Source of the DNA: Streptosporangiaceae bacterium
GTDB taxonomy: Bacteria > Actinomycetota > Actinomycetes > Streptosporangiales > Streptosporangiaceae
Assembly: GCA_030041195.1 (NCBI GenBank)
Contig: JASHOI010000459.1
Coordinates: forward strand, 1 to 9,434
Length of the DNA stretch: 9,434 nucleotides
Direction of reading: 5' to 3'
Part shown: piece by piece, positions 1-6,808 of the stretch
Numbering within the stretch: position 1 is the stretch's first letter
Layout: every line of letters starts with the position of its first letter
Notes under the pieces: model-generated
Seen by the model: only the letters and a program-made list of their open reading frames with translations
What the model was told of the DNA's origin: nothing
Databases searched by the model: none
Made by a program: the position numbers and the translations under genes

Positions 1-898
1 AGACGCGCAGGTCGATCGCGAGCGGCATGACCGGCATGACGGCCAGCTGGTGCAGGGTGACCCGGAACGGCTCGCCAGCCTCGGCCGCCCCGGTCAGCCA
101 GTCGCCGAGGCCATTGCCGACCGCGCGGACGTTGAGCACGAGCACCTGGCTGGCCAGGTCGTCGGCGACCACGCCCGCGGTCGCCCACAGCGTGGGCTCG
201 GCGTCCGGCCCGGCCGGGTCGCGGAGCGCCAGCGCCCGGAGCACCAGCCCGGACAGCGGGGTGCCGTCCAGCGCCTTCGGGTCGCCGGTCACCGCCTCGG
301 CCAGGACCGGCAACAGCACGGCCGATTCGTCCGGCCCGGCCGGCAGCCGCTCGAGCACGGCCGTGGCCTGGGCCAGCAGGTGCCCCTGCCCCTGCCGCAC
401 CAGCCGGGTGAGCGTGCCGTCCCTGCTGATCTCCTCCAGCCAGGCGAGGTGCCATGGCGCCGCGGCCAGCGGGCTGCGCCGCGCGCCGTCGAGCACCTCC
501 TGGAACTGGCGGATCTCGGCGGAGCGCTCCGCCGCGCGGTCCCGGACCGGGCCGGTGAGCGACTCGACGGCGGAACGCAGCCCGGAAGCGATCCCGGCCC
601 GCCGCAGCGCGGCGTCCACCTCGGGCAGCGGGACGCTGAGCGAGGTGCCGCGGCCGATCCCGTGGCCGAGCAGCCGCGCCGCGGCCCGGCGCTGCTCGGG
701 CGTGGCGCCAACCAGCGTCACGGTGCCGTCGACCGGCTCGCCCCGCTCCAGGCGGACCCGGATCCGGTCGATCAGCCAGCCCAGCTCCGGCGCGCCGAGC
801 ACACGCCGCAGCCGCTGCTGGTCGCCGATCCCGGCCCCGCCGACCGCGTCGCGCCCGTCCCCAGGTCCCTGTCCGGCCAGGGAGAATCGCGCATCCAT
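1..898 (-). CDS. jetD: Wadjet JetD-like protein (TIGR02679 family), N-terminal part, cut by window edge
   Basis: The frame opens with ATG at 898 and stays open to the left edge, giving 299 residues and no stop. The protein begins MDARFSLAGQG. It then carries a run I recognise as the N-terminal domain of TIGR02679 proteins: QQRLRRVLGAPELGWLID (about residues 27-44), a LERGEP segment, a TPEQRRAAARLLG helix, and SLTGPVRDRAAERSAE at about 113-128. Proteins of this family are the JetD subunit of one Wadjet class, which accompanies the SMC-like complex JetABC (TIGR02677, TIGR02678, TIGR02680) and cleaves small circular DNA. The toprim-like nuclease domain (DUF2399) should lie beyond the left edge and cannot be seen. 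JetD is normally last after jetC, yet the gene upstream here is an unrelated oxidoreductase. No clear Shine-Dalgarno precedes the ATG, so the exact start is uncertain. The family call rests on remembered family sequence, not a search. Confidence 0.78.
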   Translation of the reverse strand, partial: MDARFSLAGQGPGDGRDAVGGAGIGDQQRLRRVLGAPELGWLIDRIRVRLERGEPVDGTVTLVGATPEQRRAAARLLGHGIGRGTSLSVPLPEVDAALRRAGIASGLRSAVESLTGPVRDRAAERSAEIRQFQEVLDGARRSPLAAAPWHLAWLEEISRDGTLTRLVRQGQGHLLAQATAVLERLPAGPDESAVLLPVLAEAVTGDPKALDGTPLSGLVLRALALRDPAGPDAEPTLWATAGVVADDLASQVLVLNVRAVGNGLGDWLTGAAEAGEPFRVTLHQLAVMPVMPLAIDLRV

Positions 899-919
899 AA
901 CCGGACAGCAGTATGCCGT

Positions 920-958
920 GAGCCGCCCGCCGCCCTGGCCCGGGCACGCCGGCGGCTC
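920..958 (-). terminator. nested hairpin just upstream of jetD start
   Basis: GAGCCGCC at 920-927 pairs perfectly with GGCGGCTC at 951-958. Inside the loop, GCCC at 932-935 can pair with GGGC at 942-945. On the minus strand the structure ends 21 nt before the jetD ATG. It has no T-run, so it may be a non-canonical terminator of the upstream gene or a leader structure of jetD; the sequence does not decide between these. Confidence 0.35.
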
Positions 959-1047
959 CGGCGGTGGCCGGCACCGCCCGGAGCCGGGAGATCCGCTGAT
1001 TCGCTGGCCATCGGCCGCCTGCCCCGCTAATTCCGCTTAGTTGGCTT

Positions 1048-1060
1048 GGTCCGCCGGACC
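1048..1060. repeat. 13-bp palindrome GGTCCG-C-CGGACC
   Basis: GGTCCG at 1048-1053 and CGGACC at 1055-1060 are perfect inverted copies around one central base. The dyad lies 51 nt past the stop of the oxidoreductase gene on its transcribed side. It could be a small terminator stem or a protein-binding site; there is no flanking T-run. Confidence 0.35.
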
Positions 1061-1111
1061 TGCTCGTTCCTGCTCTCAGTGTCCGTTTTCGCGGGGCCGG
1101 GCGCAATCCGC

Positions 1112-1954
1112 CTACAGCGTCGCCGCCAGTACGTCGCGCAGCGGCGTCGGCTCGCGGCCGAGCAGGTCAGCAAGCGCTGGATCGACCGGCGCGAACTCTC
1201 CTTCCCGGCTGGCGGCGAACAGTCCCAGCAGCATGGTCGCGTTGGCTTCAGGCACGCCATGCGAGATCATGCCCGCCTTCCACTCGTCGTCGGAGACGGT
1301 GACCCGGGTGATCTCCCGGCCGGTCAGCTCGGAGGCGATGCCCGCGATGTCGGCGAAGTCGAGCGCCTGCGGGCCGGTCAGCGGTGGCGTGATCCCGTCG
1401 AGAAGTCCGTCGCTGGCGAGCGCGATGGCGGCGGCCTCGGCGAGGTCGGCGTGGGCGGTCCAGGACACCGGTCCGTCCTCGGGAACGGCCAGCCTGCCGG
1501 TGTGCAGCGCCCGGCTCATGATCTGGAGCGCGCTGGTGGCGTAGAACCCGTTGCGCAGCGACGTGAACGGGACCCCCGATGCCTGCAGGTCCTGTTCTGT
1601 CGCGGCGTGCGCCGGCATGGGCTGGAACCGCGAGAGCGGGTTCGCGCCCATGTGGCTGGTGTACAGGATGCGCTTGGCGTGGGCGGCCCTGGCCGCATCG
1701 ATCGCCGCGCGGTGCGGAGCCGGGTCCGCAGGACCGGAGACGATCAGCACCTGCGACGCGCCGGCAAAGGCGCCGGCCAGGCTGGACGGCTCGTCGAAGT
1801 CGCCGCGCCGGACGGTGATGCCGCGCTCGGCGAGGTCGTGTGCCTGCTGCGGGTTCCTGACGCTGACGCCGATCTGGTCGGCCGGGAGGCGATCCAGCAA
1901 GCGCTCGACGACGGCGTGGCCGAGCTGGCCCGTTGCGCCGGTGACGATGATCAC
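1112..1954 (-). CDS. NmrA/QorB-like NAD(P)-dependent oxidoreductase
   Basis: This encodes a 280-residue atypical short-chain dehydrogenase of the NmrA/QorB type. QorB-like enzymes are NADPH:quinone oxidoreductases; NmrA-like relatives can be redox-sensing regulators. The Rossmann glycine motif GATGQLG sits at residues 6-12, RNPQQ at about 33-37 is where QorB binds the NADPH phosphate, and YTS (98-100) and LRNGFY (133-138) match landmarks of E. coli QorB (YTS, LRNGWY). The Tyr-x-x-x-Lys pair of classical SDRs is absent, as expected for this branch. I chose GTG at 1954 because GGAGG lies 5 nt upstream and the protein then begins MIIVTGATGQLG like QorB; the frame also opens at GTG 1981 but with no such support. 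It is divergent from a TetR regulator, which probably represses it. The physiological substrate is unknown. Confidence 0.85.
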   Translation of the reverse strand: MIIVTGATGQLGHAVVERLLDRLPADQIGVSVRNPQQAHDLAERGITVRRGDFDEPSSLAGAFAGASQVLIVSGPADPAPHRAAIDAARAAHAKRILYTSHMGANPLSRFQPMPAHAATEQDLQASGVPFTSLRNGFYATSALQIMSRALHTGRLAVPEDGPVSWTAHADLAEAAAIALASDGLLDGITPPLTGPQALDFADIAGIASELTGREITRVTVSDDEWKAGMISHGVPEANATMLLGLFAASREGEFAPVDPALADLLGREPTPLRDVLAATL

Positions 1955-1959
1955 GAAGT

Positions 1960-1964
1960 CCTCC
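1960..1964 (-). promoter_or_regulatory. ribosome binding site fixing the qorB-like start
   Basis: On the minus strand this reads GGAGG, five bases before GTG at 1954. It decides the start in favour of 1954 over the longer frame from 1981, which would place this motif inside the coding sequence. Confidence 0.75.
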
Positions 1965-1973
1965 AGCTCTCGT

Positions 1974-2036
1974 GTTATCACTGCTATCGCTCTTATGATA
2001 GCATCGAAAACACGGCGATATCAACGTGGCGATAAC
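1974..2036. promoter_or_regulatory. cluster of five GATANC half-sites, probable TetR operators
   Basis: In the divergent intergenic region the pattern GATANC occurs five times, counting both strands: GTTATC 1974-1979, GCTATC 1983-1988, GATAGC 1997-2002, GATATC 2017-2022 and GATAAC 2031-2036. They form two perfect 7-bp inverted repeats: TGCTATC 1982-1988 with GATAGCA 1997-2003, and TGTTATC 1973-1979 with GATAACA 2031-2037. GGCGATA is also repeated directly at 2014-2020 and 2028-2034. TetR proteins usually bind such dyads in the divergent promoter region they control, so autoregulation and repression of the oxidoreductase gene are likely; this is inference. Confidence 0.6.
1995..2024 (-). promoter_or_regulatory. 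predicted promoter of the qorB-like gene
   Basis: On the minus strand, TTGATA (2024-2019) and TATCAT (2000-1995) are separated by 18 bp, close to the housekeeping -35/-10 consensus. Transcription would start near 1988, giving a leader of about 34 nt with the GGAGG site. The -35 overlaps the GATATC half-site and the -10 lies inside the 1982-2003 dyad, so a bound repressor would block it. Confidence 0.55.
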
Positions 2037-2038
2037 AT
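2033..2038 (+). promoter_or_regulatory. possible -10 element of a nearly leaderless tetR transcript
   Basis: TAACAT matches the actinobacterial TANNNT -10 pattern and ends 7 nt before the tetR ATG at 2046, so transcription could begin at or next to the start codon. This fits the lack of a well-spaced Shine-Dalgarno there. No good -35 is visible. An alternative -10, TATGAT at 1994-1999, would give a leader of about 40 nt. Confidence 0.35.
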
Positions 2039-2045
2039 CGGAAGC

Positions 2046-2771
2046 ATGAGCGAACTCATGGACGCCGCTCTGGCCGAGGTACCGGCCGGCCGCGACGAGG
2101 TGCGGGCGCACATCGTGGCGGTCACGGCAGCGCTGCTCGCCAGCGGCGGACGCGAGGCGGTCTCGACGAGAGCCGTGGCCGCGGCGGCAGGCACCCAGGC
2201 GCCGACGATCTACCGGCTGTTCGGCGACAAGAACGGCCTGCTCGACGCCGTCGCCGAGCACGGGTTCGCGTCCTACCTGGCGGCGAAGGAGGTCGGCCCG
2301 GTCGCTGGCGACCCGGTCGATGGCCTGAGGGCCGGATGGGATCTGCACGTCGGCTTCGGGCTGGCCAACCCGGCGCTGTACTCGCTCATGTACGGCGATC
2401 CCAGGCCGGGCCGGAAGCCGCCCGCCGCGGCCGCCGCGTTCCGCGTGCTTGAGGAGCGGATCCGCAGCATCGCCGCGGCCGGCCGCCTGAGGGTCAGCGA
2501 GCGCCTGGCCGCCGACCTGGTGCACGCCGCGGGCAGCGGCACGGTCATGACGCTGCTCGCGGTCCCCGAGGACCGCCGCGACGCGGGATTGTCCGATGCG
2601 GCCCGAGAGGCCGTGATCGCTGCGATCACGACCGACGCCCCGGCGCTGGCAGCGCCCGGCCCCGTGGCCGCGGCAAACGCGCTGCGAGCGGGCCTCGGTG
2701 AGGTGCCGGTGCTGACCCCCGGCGAGCGTCACGTCCTCGGCGAGTGGCTGGACCGCATCACCTCGCGGTAG
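2046..2771 (+). CDS. TetR-family transcriptional regulator
   Basis: This encodes a 241-residue cytoplasmic DNA-binding repressor of the TetR family. The N-terminal helix-turn-helix spans about residues 18-68, with STRAVAAAAGTQAPTIYRLF at 40-59 followed by DKNGLLDAV, the standard TetR signature. The rest is a mostly helical, alanine-rich ligand and dimerisation domain with no recognisable ligand motif. The open frame extends far upstream, but that part overlaps the divergent gene and the operators, so ATG at 2046 is the sensible start; ATG at 2058 is a second possibility. The Shine-Dalgarno is poor (GGAAG one base before the ATG), which may mean a leaderless message. The likely target is the divergent qorB-like gene plus its own promoter. 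The inducer is unknown; a reactive quinone or electrophile is a guess from the neighbour. Confidence 0.9.
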   Translation: MSELMDAALAEVPAGRDEVRAHIVAVTAALLASGGREAVSTRAVAAAAGTQAPTIYRLFGDKNGLLDAVAEHGFASYLAAKEVGPVAGDPVDGLRAGWDLHVGFGLANPALYSLMYGDPRPGRKPPAAAAAFRVLEERIRSIAAAGRLRVSERLAADLVHAAGSGTVMTLLAVPEDRRDAGLSDAAREAVIAAITTDAPALAAPGPVAAANALRAGLGEVPVLTPGERHVLGEWLDRITSR

Positions 2772-2927
2772 CAACCCCGGCCGGCTGCTCTCATTCCCTG
2801 TGCCGGTAGTGACCGCCGGTTCAATTGGTTGCTTTACGTTGAAGCGTGCCAACGCGTGGTGTGCGCACGCCGCAGAGCCGGCCAGCTGATCCGAATCCAG
2901 GTTCGGTTTAGCCGTGCCAGGCAGCTA

Positions 2928-2990
2928 TTTTCCATGATCTTGGTGTCTGAATACCCAATAGCGGTATTCATCGACCAAGATCATGAAAAA
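2928..2990. repeat. long perfect hairpin, candidate dispersed repeat or bidirectional terminator
   Basis: CATGATCTTGGT at 2933-2944 pairs perfectly with ACCAAGATCATG at 2974-2985 (12 bp). After a 4x4 internal loop, GAATACC at 2949-2955 pairs with GGTATTC at 2963-2969 around a 7-nt loop. Four T at 2928-2931 can also pair with the A-run after 2985, giving about 23 pairs in all. It lies between convergent genes and could stop transcription from both sides, although neither strand ends in a T-run. Its regularity and lower GC also fit an intergenic repeat element. Confidence 0.65.
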
Positions 2991-3206
2991 GGCCACACAC
3001 CAAGATCAAACCTGCGTGTGATCACCTGGGGCGCGCAGATCGCGCAGCAGGGAGATCTCGGTGCCGTGGTGGCGAGCGCCTGCACGGCGGTGCCCGCATG
3101 CTCGGACGTCTGGTAGTCGGCCGGCGGCCTGCCGAAGTGGGCGGCGTTGCCCGCACCCGTAACCTCCGCCCCGACAGGCCGACCCGGGAAAGGCCTTTTC
3201 ATGATC
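2979..3206. repeat. inverted repeat framing a 197-bp segment
   Basis: The outer flank of the first hairpin, GATCATGAAAAAGGCC at 2979-2994, recurs inverted as GGCCTTTTCATGATC at 3192-3206. Fifteen bases match, with a single A insertion. The two structures at 2928-2990 and 3200-3252 are therefore related and face each other, like the ends of a small element. No flanking target duplication was evident. Confidence 0.5.
2999..3008 (+). repeat. third partial copy of the hairpin arm
   Basis: ACCAAGATCA at 2999-3008 repeats the right arm of the 2928-2990 hairpin (2974-2983) in direct orientation 25 bp further on. It could pair with the left arm as an alternative fold. Confidence 0.5.
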
Positions 3207-3252
3207 CCGGAGGATTGTTCGCACATAGAGCAGAAAACCCACCGGGATCATG
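3200..3252. repeat. 11-bp inverted repeat with 31-nt spacer
   Basis: CATGATCCCGG at 3200-3210 and CCGGGATCATG at 3242-3252 are perfect inverted copies. The arms begin with the same CATGATC as the hairpin at 2928-2990 but differ afterwards (CCGG in place of TTGGT). This suggests a family of related dyads with a shared outer end. Confidence 0.55.
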
Positions 3253-3268
3253 GACGGGCGGGTCCGCG

Positions 3269-3310
3269 GCGCGGTCGGCGCCAGGTGCGGGCGGCGGGGC
3301 CGACCGGCGC
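3269..3310 (-). terminator. GC-rich hairpin after the ferredoxin reductase stop
   Basis: GGTCGGC at 3273-3279 pairs with GCCGACC at 3299-3305. GCGC at 3269-3272 extends the stem against GGCGC at 3306-3310 with a one-base bulge, giving 11 pairs and a 19-nt loop. It starts about 10 nt beyond the stop codon at 3321-3323 on the minus strand. Actinobacterial terminators often lack a T-run, as here. Confidence 0.5.
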
Positions 3311-3320
3311 GGGAGGAGCG

Positions 3321-4772
3321 CTAGGTGCGGGCGACGAAGCCGCAGGCCCGGTGCAGCTCGGCGCGGCTGGGCAGCTTCACCCGGGCGCCGCGGCCGAGGG
3401 AGGTTGCGAGCTCCCGCTCGGCGGCCTCGATCTGCAGCCAGTCGGCGTAGCTGACCGGCCGGATCCCGCGGGTGGCCAGCAGCTCGTCAAAGCGCGACGC
3501 GGCCTCGCCCGCGGCGGTCGGCACGGTCTCGGGATAGCGCAGCAGGCCGGCCCTTGGCACCTGGACGTCGTCCGGGCCGGGTCCGCCGACCAGGTCGGCC
3601 AGCAGCGCCCGGACGGTCTCGGCGGCGTCGGACTTGTTGGTCCCGATCACGCCGGTGGGCCCGCGCTTCAGCCAGCCAGCGACGTATTCGCCGGGCAGCG
3701 GCGCGCCGTCCGGGCCGGTCACGCGGCCCTCGACGTTCGGCACGATCGACGAGCGCTCGTCGAACGGCACGCCGAGCAGCGGCACGCTCTGGTATCCCAC
3801 GCTGCGCAGCACCAGCTGGGCGTCGAGGGTGTCGTAGCTGCCGGTCCCGACGAACCGGCCGTTCTCGTCGAGCCGGGTGCGCTCCACGGTCAGGCCTGAT
3901 ACCTGGCTCGGCCCGTGCAGCTCGGTCGGCCGCAGCCAGAACCTGATGAACAGCCTGCGCCTGTTGCCGGTGGGCCGCCGGTCGGCAAAGTCCTGGATCA
4001 CGTTGTAGTTGCCGCGCACGTGCCGGTCCTCCGCGGCCAGCCGCGCGCTCTCCCCGGTCGGGTCGAAGGCGTCCAGGTCGGTTTCGCCGCCGTAGACCAC
4101 CACGTCCACGCCGTTCAGCTCGCCGAGCTCGCGAAGTTCCTTGGTGGTGAACTTGGCCTGGGCAGGGCCGCGGCGGCCGATCATGTGCACCTCGCGGACC
4201 TTGCTGGACATCAGGGTCTCCAGCACCGGCTGCGAGATGTCGGTCTCGCGCAGGTCGTCGGGGTCCCTGATCAGGATCCTGGCGACGTCCACCGCCACGT
4301 TGCCGACGCCGATCACCGCGACCGACTCGGCGTCCAGGCTGTACTTGCCGGGGTCGATGTCGGGGTGGCCGGAGTACCAGTTGACGAAGTCGGTGGCCGC
4401 GACGCTCCCCGGCAGGTCCTCGCCGGGGATGCCCATGCGCCGGTCGCGCATCGCGCCGGTCGCGTAGACCACCGCGTCGTAGCTGGTCAGCAGGTCTTCC
4501 CTGGTCACGTCCTGGCCGAGGTGCACTCCCCCGACGAAGCTGACGTTGTCGTGCTCGAGCACCTTGCGCAGGACCTCGGCGATCGACTTGATCGACTTGT
4601 GGTCGGGCGCGACACCGTACCTGACCAGCCCGTACGGCGTGGGCAGCCGGTCCACGACGTCAACCTTCACCTGATGCGGGGGGTCGAGCGCGGCGGCTTG
4701 CTTGATCAGTGCCTCGGCCGTGTACAGGCCGGCCGGGCCAGAGCCAACCACGGCGACGTGAAGGGTCTTCAT
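3321..4772 (-). CDS. fprA: FprA-like ferredoxin-NADP+ reductase
   Basis: This is a 483-residue FAD enzyme of the adrenodoxin-reductase type that moves electrons between NADPH and ferredoxin in the cytoplasm. The FAD-binding GSGPAG is at residues 10-15, followed by the family segment LPTPYGLVRYGVAPDHKSIK. The NADP-binding GVGNVAVDVAR is at 155-165, the arginine pair in IGRRGP at 198-203 contacts the NADP phosphate, and GWLKRGPTGVIGTN at about 366-379 closes the FAD site. All match Mycobacterium tuberculosis FprA. ATG at 4772 gives the usual N-terminus (MKTLHVAVVGSG) and leaves 16 nt after dxs. ATG at 4796 would add eight residues and overlap the dxs stop as ATGCGTAA, so translational coupling is possible. 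The 3' neighbour is a hairpin. Co-transcription with dxs suggests it helps supply reduced ferredoxin to IspG and IspH, which is inference. Confidence 0.92.
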   Translation of the reverse strand: MKTLHVAVVGSGPAGLYTAEALIKQAAALDPPHQVKVDVVDRLPTPYGLVRYGVAPDHKSIKSIAEVLRKVLEHDNVSFVGGVHLGQDVTREDLLTSYDAVVYATGAMRDRRMGIPGEDLPGSVAATDFVNWYSGHPDIDPGKYSLDAESVAVIGVGNVAVDVARILIRDPDDLRETDISQPVLETLMSSKVREVHMIGRRGPAQAKFTTKELRELGELNGVDVVVYGGETDLDAFDPTGESARLAAEDRHVRGNYNVIQDFADRRPTGNRRRLFIRFWLRPTELHGPSQVSGLTVERTRLDENGRFVGTGSYDTLDAQLVLRSVGYQSVPLLGVPFDERSSIVPNVEGRVTGPDGAPLPGEYVAGWLKRGPTGVIGTNKSDAAETVRALLADLVGGPGPDDVQVPRAGLLRYPETVPTAAGEAASRFDELLATRGIRPVSYADWLQIEAAERELATSLGRGARVKLPSRAELHRACGFVART

Positions 4773-4788
4773 ACCTCGCGATTCTGCA

Positions 4789-6708
4789 TTACGCATGCTG
4801 CTCGTGCGCGAAATCCAGCGTTCTCTGAGCTACGGCCTCGGTGATCGCCCTGGCAAGGTGCTGCGGGGCCAGTCCCATTTCCTCCAGAATCTGGGAGCGC
4901 TCGCCGTGGTCAAGAAATTCCTGCGGCAGGCCGAACGTCCGGGCCGGGGTGTCCACGTCGTTGTCGCGCAGCAGCCGGCACACCGCGTCGCCGAAGCCGC
5001 CCACGCGCCCGTTGTCCTCCACGGTTACCACCAGCCGGTGCGCGCGCGCCGCCGCCACCAGGGCCTCGTCCAGCGGCTTGACCCAGCGCGGGTCGATGAC
5101 CGTGACGCCGATGCCCTGGTCGGCAAGGCGCTCGGCGGTCGCGGCCCCGACGCCGGCCATCGTCCCCGCCCCGAGCAGCAGCACGTCCTGCCCCGCCCCG
5201 GCGGCGGGCCTGGCCAGCACGTCCATGCCGCCGAGCCTGCCGATCGCGTCGATCTCGGCCCCGACCGCTCCCTTCGGGTAGCGCAGCACGGTCGGGCCGT
5301 CGCTGACCGCAACGGCCTCGTCGAGCAGCTCGGCGATCCGGGTCGCGTCCCGGGGCGCGGCGATCTTCAGCCCGGGGACCACCTGCAGGATCGAGCCGTC
5401 CCACATGCCGTGATGGCTCGCTCCGTCCGGGCCGGTCACCCCGGCCCGGTCGAGCGCGACCGTGACCGGCAGCCGGTGCAGCGCCACGTCCATCAGCAGC
5501 TGATCGAAGGCCCGGTTCAGGAACGTCGCGTAGACCGCGACCACCGGGTGCATGCCGCCCATGGCCAGGCCGGCCGCGCTGGTCATCGCGTGCTGCTCGG
5601 CGATGCCCACGTCGAACACCCGGTCGGGGAAGGCCCGCGCGAACGCGCCAAGGCCGGTCGGGTGCAGCATCGCGGCGGTGACCGCGACCACGTCGGGGCG
5701 CCGGGCGCCGATCGCGGCCAGCTCCTCGCCGAACACCTCGGACCAGGTCCGGCTTGGCACCACCGGGCGAGCCTGCGCCGCGCCGGTCACCGGCGGAGCC
5801 GCGGGCACCTGGTGCAGGCAGTCCTCCTCGTTCTGCTCGGCGAGCGCGTAGCCGAATCCCTTCCTGGTGATCACGTGCACGATCACCGGGCCGCCGAAGT
5901 CGCTGGCGCGGCGCAGCGCGTGCTCCATGATCTGCTCGTCGTGGCCGTCGATCGGCCCCACGTACTTCAGGCCGAGGTCCTCGAACAGCACCTGCGGCTG
6001 CAGCACGTCCTTGATGCCCTTCTTGATCCCGTGCAGCGTCTCGTACAGCGGCGGCCCGACCACCGGGGTGTGCGACAGCGTGGTCTTGATGTAGTCGAGG
6101 ACGTGCTCGTAGCGCTGGGAGACCCGCACGGCCGAGAGGTGGTCGGCGAGCCCGCCGATCGTGGGCTGGTAGGAGCGGCCGTTGTCGTTGACGACGATCA
6201 CGATCCGGCTGTTCTTGTTCACCGCGATGTTGTTCAGCGCTTCCCAGGCCATGCCGCCGGTCAGCGCGCCGTCACCGATCACGGCCACCACGGTCCGGTT
6301 CGTCTCGCCGCGCAGCCGGTAGGCCTTGGCCAGCCCGTCGGCGTAGCACAGGCCGGTCGAGGCGTGCGAGTTCTCGACCAGGTCATGCTCGGACTCGGCC
6401 CGGCTCGGGTACCCGGAGATGCCGCCGGCCTGCCGCAGCGTGCCGAACCGCGCGTGCCGCCCGGTGAGCAGCTTGTGCACGTACGCCTGGTGCCCGACGT
6501 CGAACACGATCCGGTCGACCGGCGAGTCGAACACCCGGTGCAGCGCGATCGTCAGCTCGACCACGCCCAGGTTCGGCCCGAGGTGGCCGCTGGTCCTCGA
6601 CACGGTCTCGATCAGGACATCCCGGATTTCACTGGCCAACCGGGGCAGCTGGTCCGCGCTGAGCGCCTTGAGGTCTCGCGGACTTGAGATGGTCTCCAGC
6701 AGCGTCAC
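4789..6708 (-). CDS. dxs: 1-deoxy-D-xylulose-5-phosphate synthase
   Basis: This thiamine-diphosphate enzyme condenses pyruvate with glyceraldehyde 3-phosphate to make DXP, the entry step of the MEP isoprenoid pathway and a precursor for thiamine and pyridoxal. The 639-residue protein has the full transketolase-like set. SGHLGPNLG carries the catalytic His at about residue 42, [11 protein letters not shown] follows, and the thiamine-diphosphate motif is GDGALTGG from 145 with its closing NN at 159-160. [14 protein letters not shown], the catalytic Glu in AEQHAM at about 371 (E. coli Glu370) and [15 protein letters not shown] complete the set. The length is normal. GTG at 6708 is chosen because AAAGGAG lies 8 nt upstream and the protein then starts like other DXS enzymes; the frame runs on to ATG 6771 without support. 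The stop lies 16 nt from the ferredoxin reductase start. An MFS gene lies upstream on the same strand, separated by 138 nt with palindromes. Confidence 0.97.
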   Translation of the reverse strand: MTLLETISSPRDLKALSADQLPRLASEIRDVLIETVSRTSGHLGPNLGVVELTIALHRVFDSPVDRIVFDVGHQAYVHKLLTGRHARFGTLRQAGGISGYPSRAESEHDLVENSHASTGLCYADGLAKAYRLRGETNRTVVAVIGDGALTGGMAWEALNNIAVNKNSRIVIVVNDNGRSYQPTIGGLADHLSAVRVSQRYEHVLDYIKTTLSHTPVVGPPLYETLHGIKKGIKDVLQPQVLFEDLGLKYVGPIDGHDEQIMEHALRRASDFGGPVIVHVITRKGFGYALAEQNEEDCLHQVPAAPPVTGAAQARPVVPSRTWSEVFGEELAAIGARRPDVVAVTAAMLHPTGLGAFARAFPDRVFDVGIAEQHAMTSAAGLAMGGMHPVVAVYATFLNRAFDQLLMDVALHRLPVTVALDRAGVTGPDGASHHGMWDGSILQVVPGLKIAAPRDATRIAELLDEAVAVSDGPTVLRYPKGAVGAEIDAIGRLGGMDVLARPAAGAGQDVLLLGAGTMAGVGAATAERLADQGIGVTVIDPRWVKPLDEALVAAARAHRLVVTVEDNGRVGGFGDAVCRLLRDNDVDTPARTFGLPQEFLDHGERSQILEEMGLAPQHLARAITEAVAQRTLDFAHEQHA

Positions 6709-6716
6709 TGGCCCCG

Positions 6717-6723
6717 CTCCTTT
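6717..6723 (-). promoter_or_regulatory. ribosome binding site fixing the dxs start
   Basis: The minus strand reads AAAGGAG, eight bases before GTG at 6708. It is the best Shine-Dalgarno in the window and rules against the upstream in-frame ATG at 6771. Confidence 0.8.
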
Positions 6724-6797
6724 GTGGTCGTCGGGCCTGAACGGGCAGCCGGTCGGCCGGTCACGCAGCACACGAGAGCCGGTCCGGGCATCCCCTG

Positions 6798-6803
6798 AGT
6801 CTA
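6798..6803 (-). promoter_or_regulatory. possible -10 element for dxs-fprA
   Basis: The minus strand reads TAGACT, matching TANNNT. It would place the transcript start near 6791 with a leader of about 83 nt. The -35 region (TGCGGC, 6826-6821) is weak. The 14-bp palindrome at 6809-6822 would lie between the two elements. Confidence 0.3.
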
Positions 6804-6808
6804 ATTCC

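Larger units (their letters stand above)
899..1111. other. gene-free spacer between qorB-like gene and jetD
   Basis: These 213 bases separate the stop of the oxidoreductase gene from the jetD start, with both genes on the minus strand. I see no gene of its own here. Short open frames on both strands lack a ribosome binding site and any recognisable protein. The spacer holds two dyads, listed separately. Its length suggests jetD has its own promoter rather than being read through from the oxidoreductase gene. Confidence 0.6.
2772..3320. other. convergent gene-poor region with palindromes
   Basis: Here the plus-strand tetR and the minus-strand ferredoxin reductase gene face each other across 549 bases. 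I find no convincing gene: the open frames on either strand lack ribosome binding sites and known domains. A less GC-rich part (about 2915-3010) carries a large hairpin, further inverted repeats follow, and a GC-rich hairpin lies beside the reductase stop; each is listed separately. The middle part (about 3010-3180) has high GC and codon-like texture, so it could be a decayed coding remnant, but I cannot name one. Confidence 0.6.

Noticed and set aside
27..1040. Long plus-strand open frames antisense to jetD
   Set aside because: They are Arg/Ser/Pro-rich or Gln/Arg-rich low-complexity translations, typical shadows in high-GC DNA. The minus strand carries a protein with recognisable family sequence.
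1551..2045. Upstream in-frame extension of tetR
   Set aside because: It lies over the divergent gene and the operators. TetR proteins start shortly before the helix-turn-helix, as ATG at 2046 provides.
1248..2852. 534-codon minus-strand frame spanning the tetR and qorB-like genes
   Set aside because: It crosses two well-supported genes and the promoter region between them, and its translation has no recognisable domain.
2829..3116. 95-codon plus-strand open frame in the convergent gap
   Set aside because: There is no ribosome binding site, no family resemblance, and the frame runs through the hairpin at 2928-2990.
2928..3252. CRISPR array or tRNA-like structure
   Set aside because: The repeats are inverted and few, with unequal spacers. 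There is no cloverleaf or CCA end, and no cas gene is nearby.
4795..6687. 630-codon plus-strand frame antisense to dxs
   Set aside because: It is a His/Val/Arg-rich mirror translation; dxs on the other strand has all catalytic motifs.
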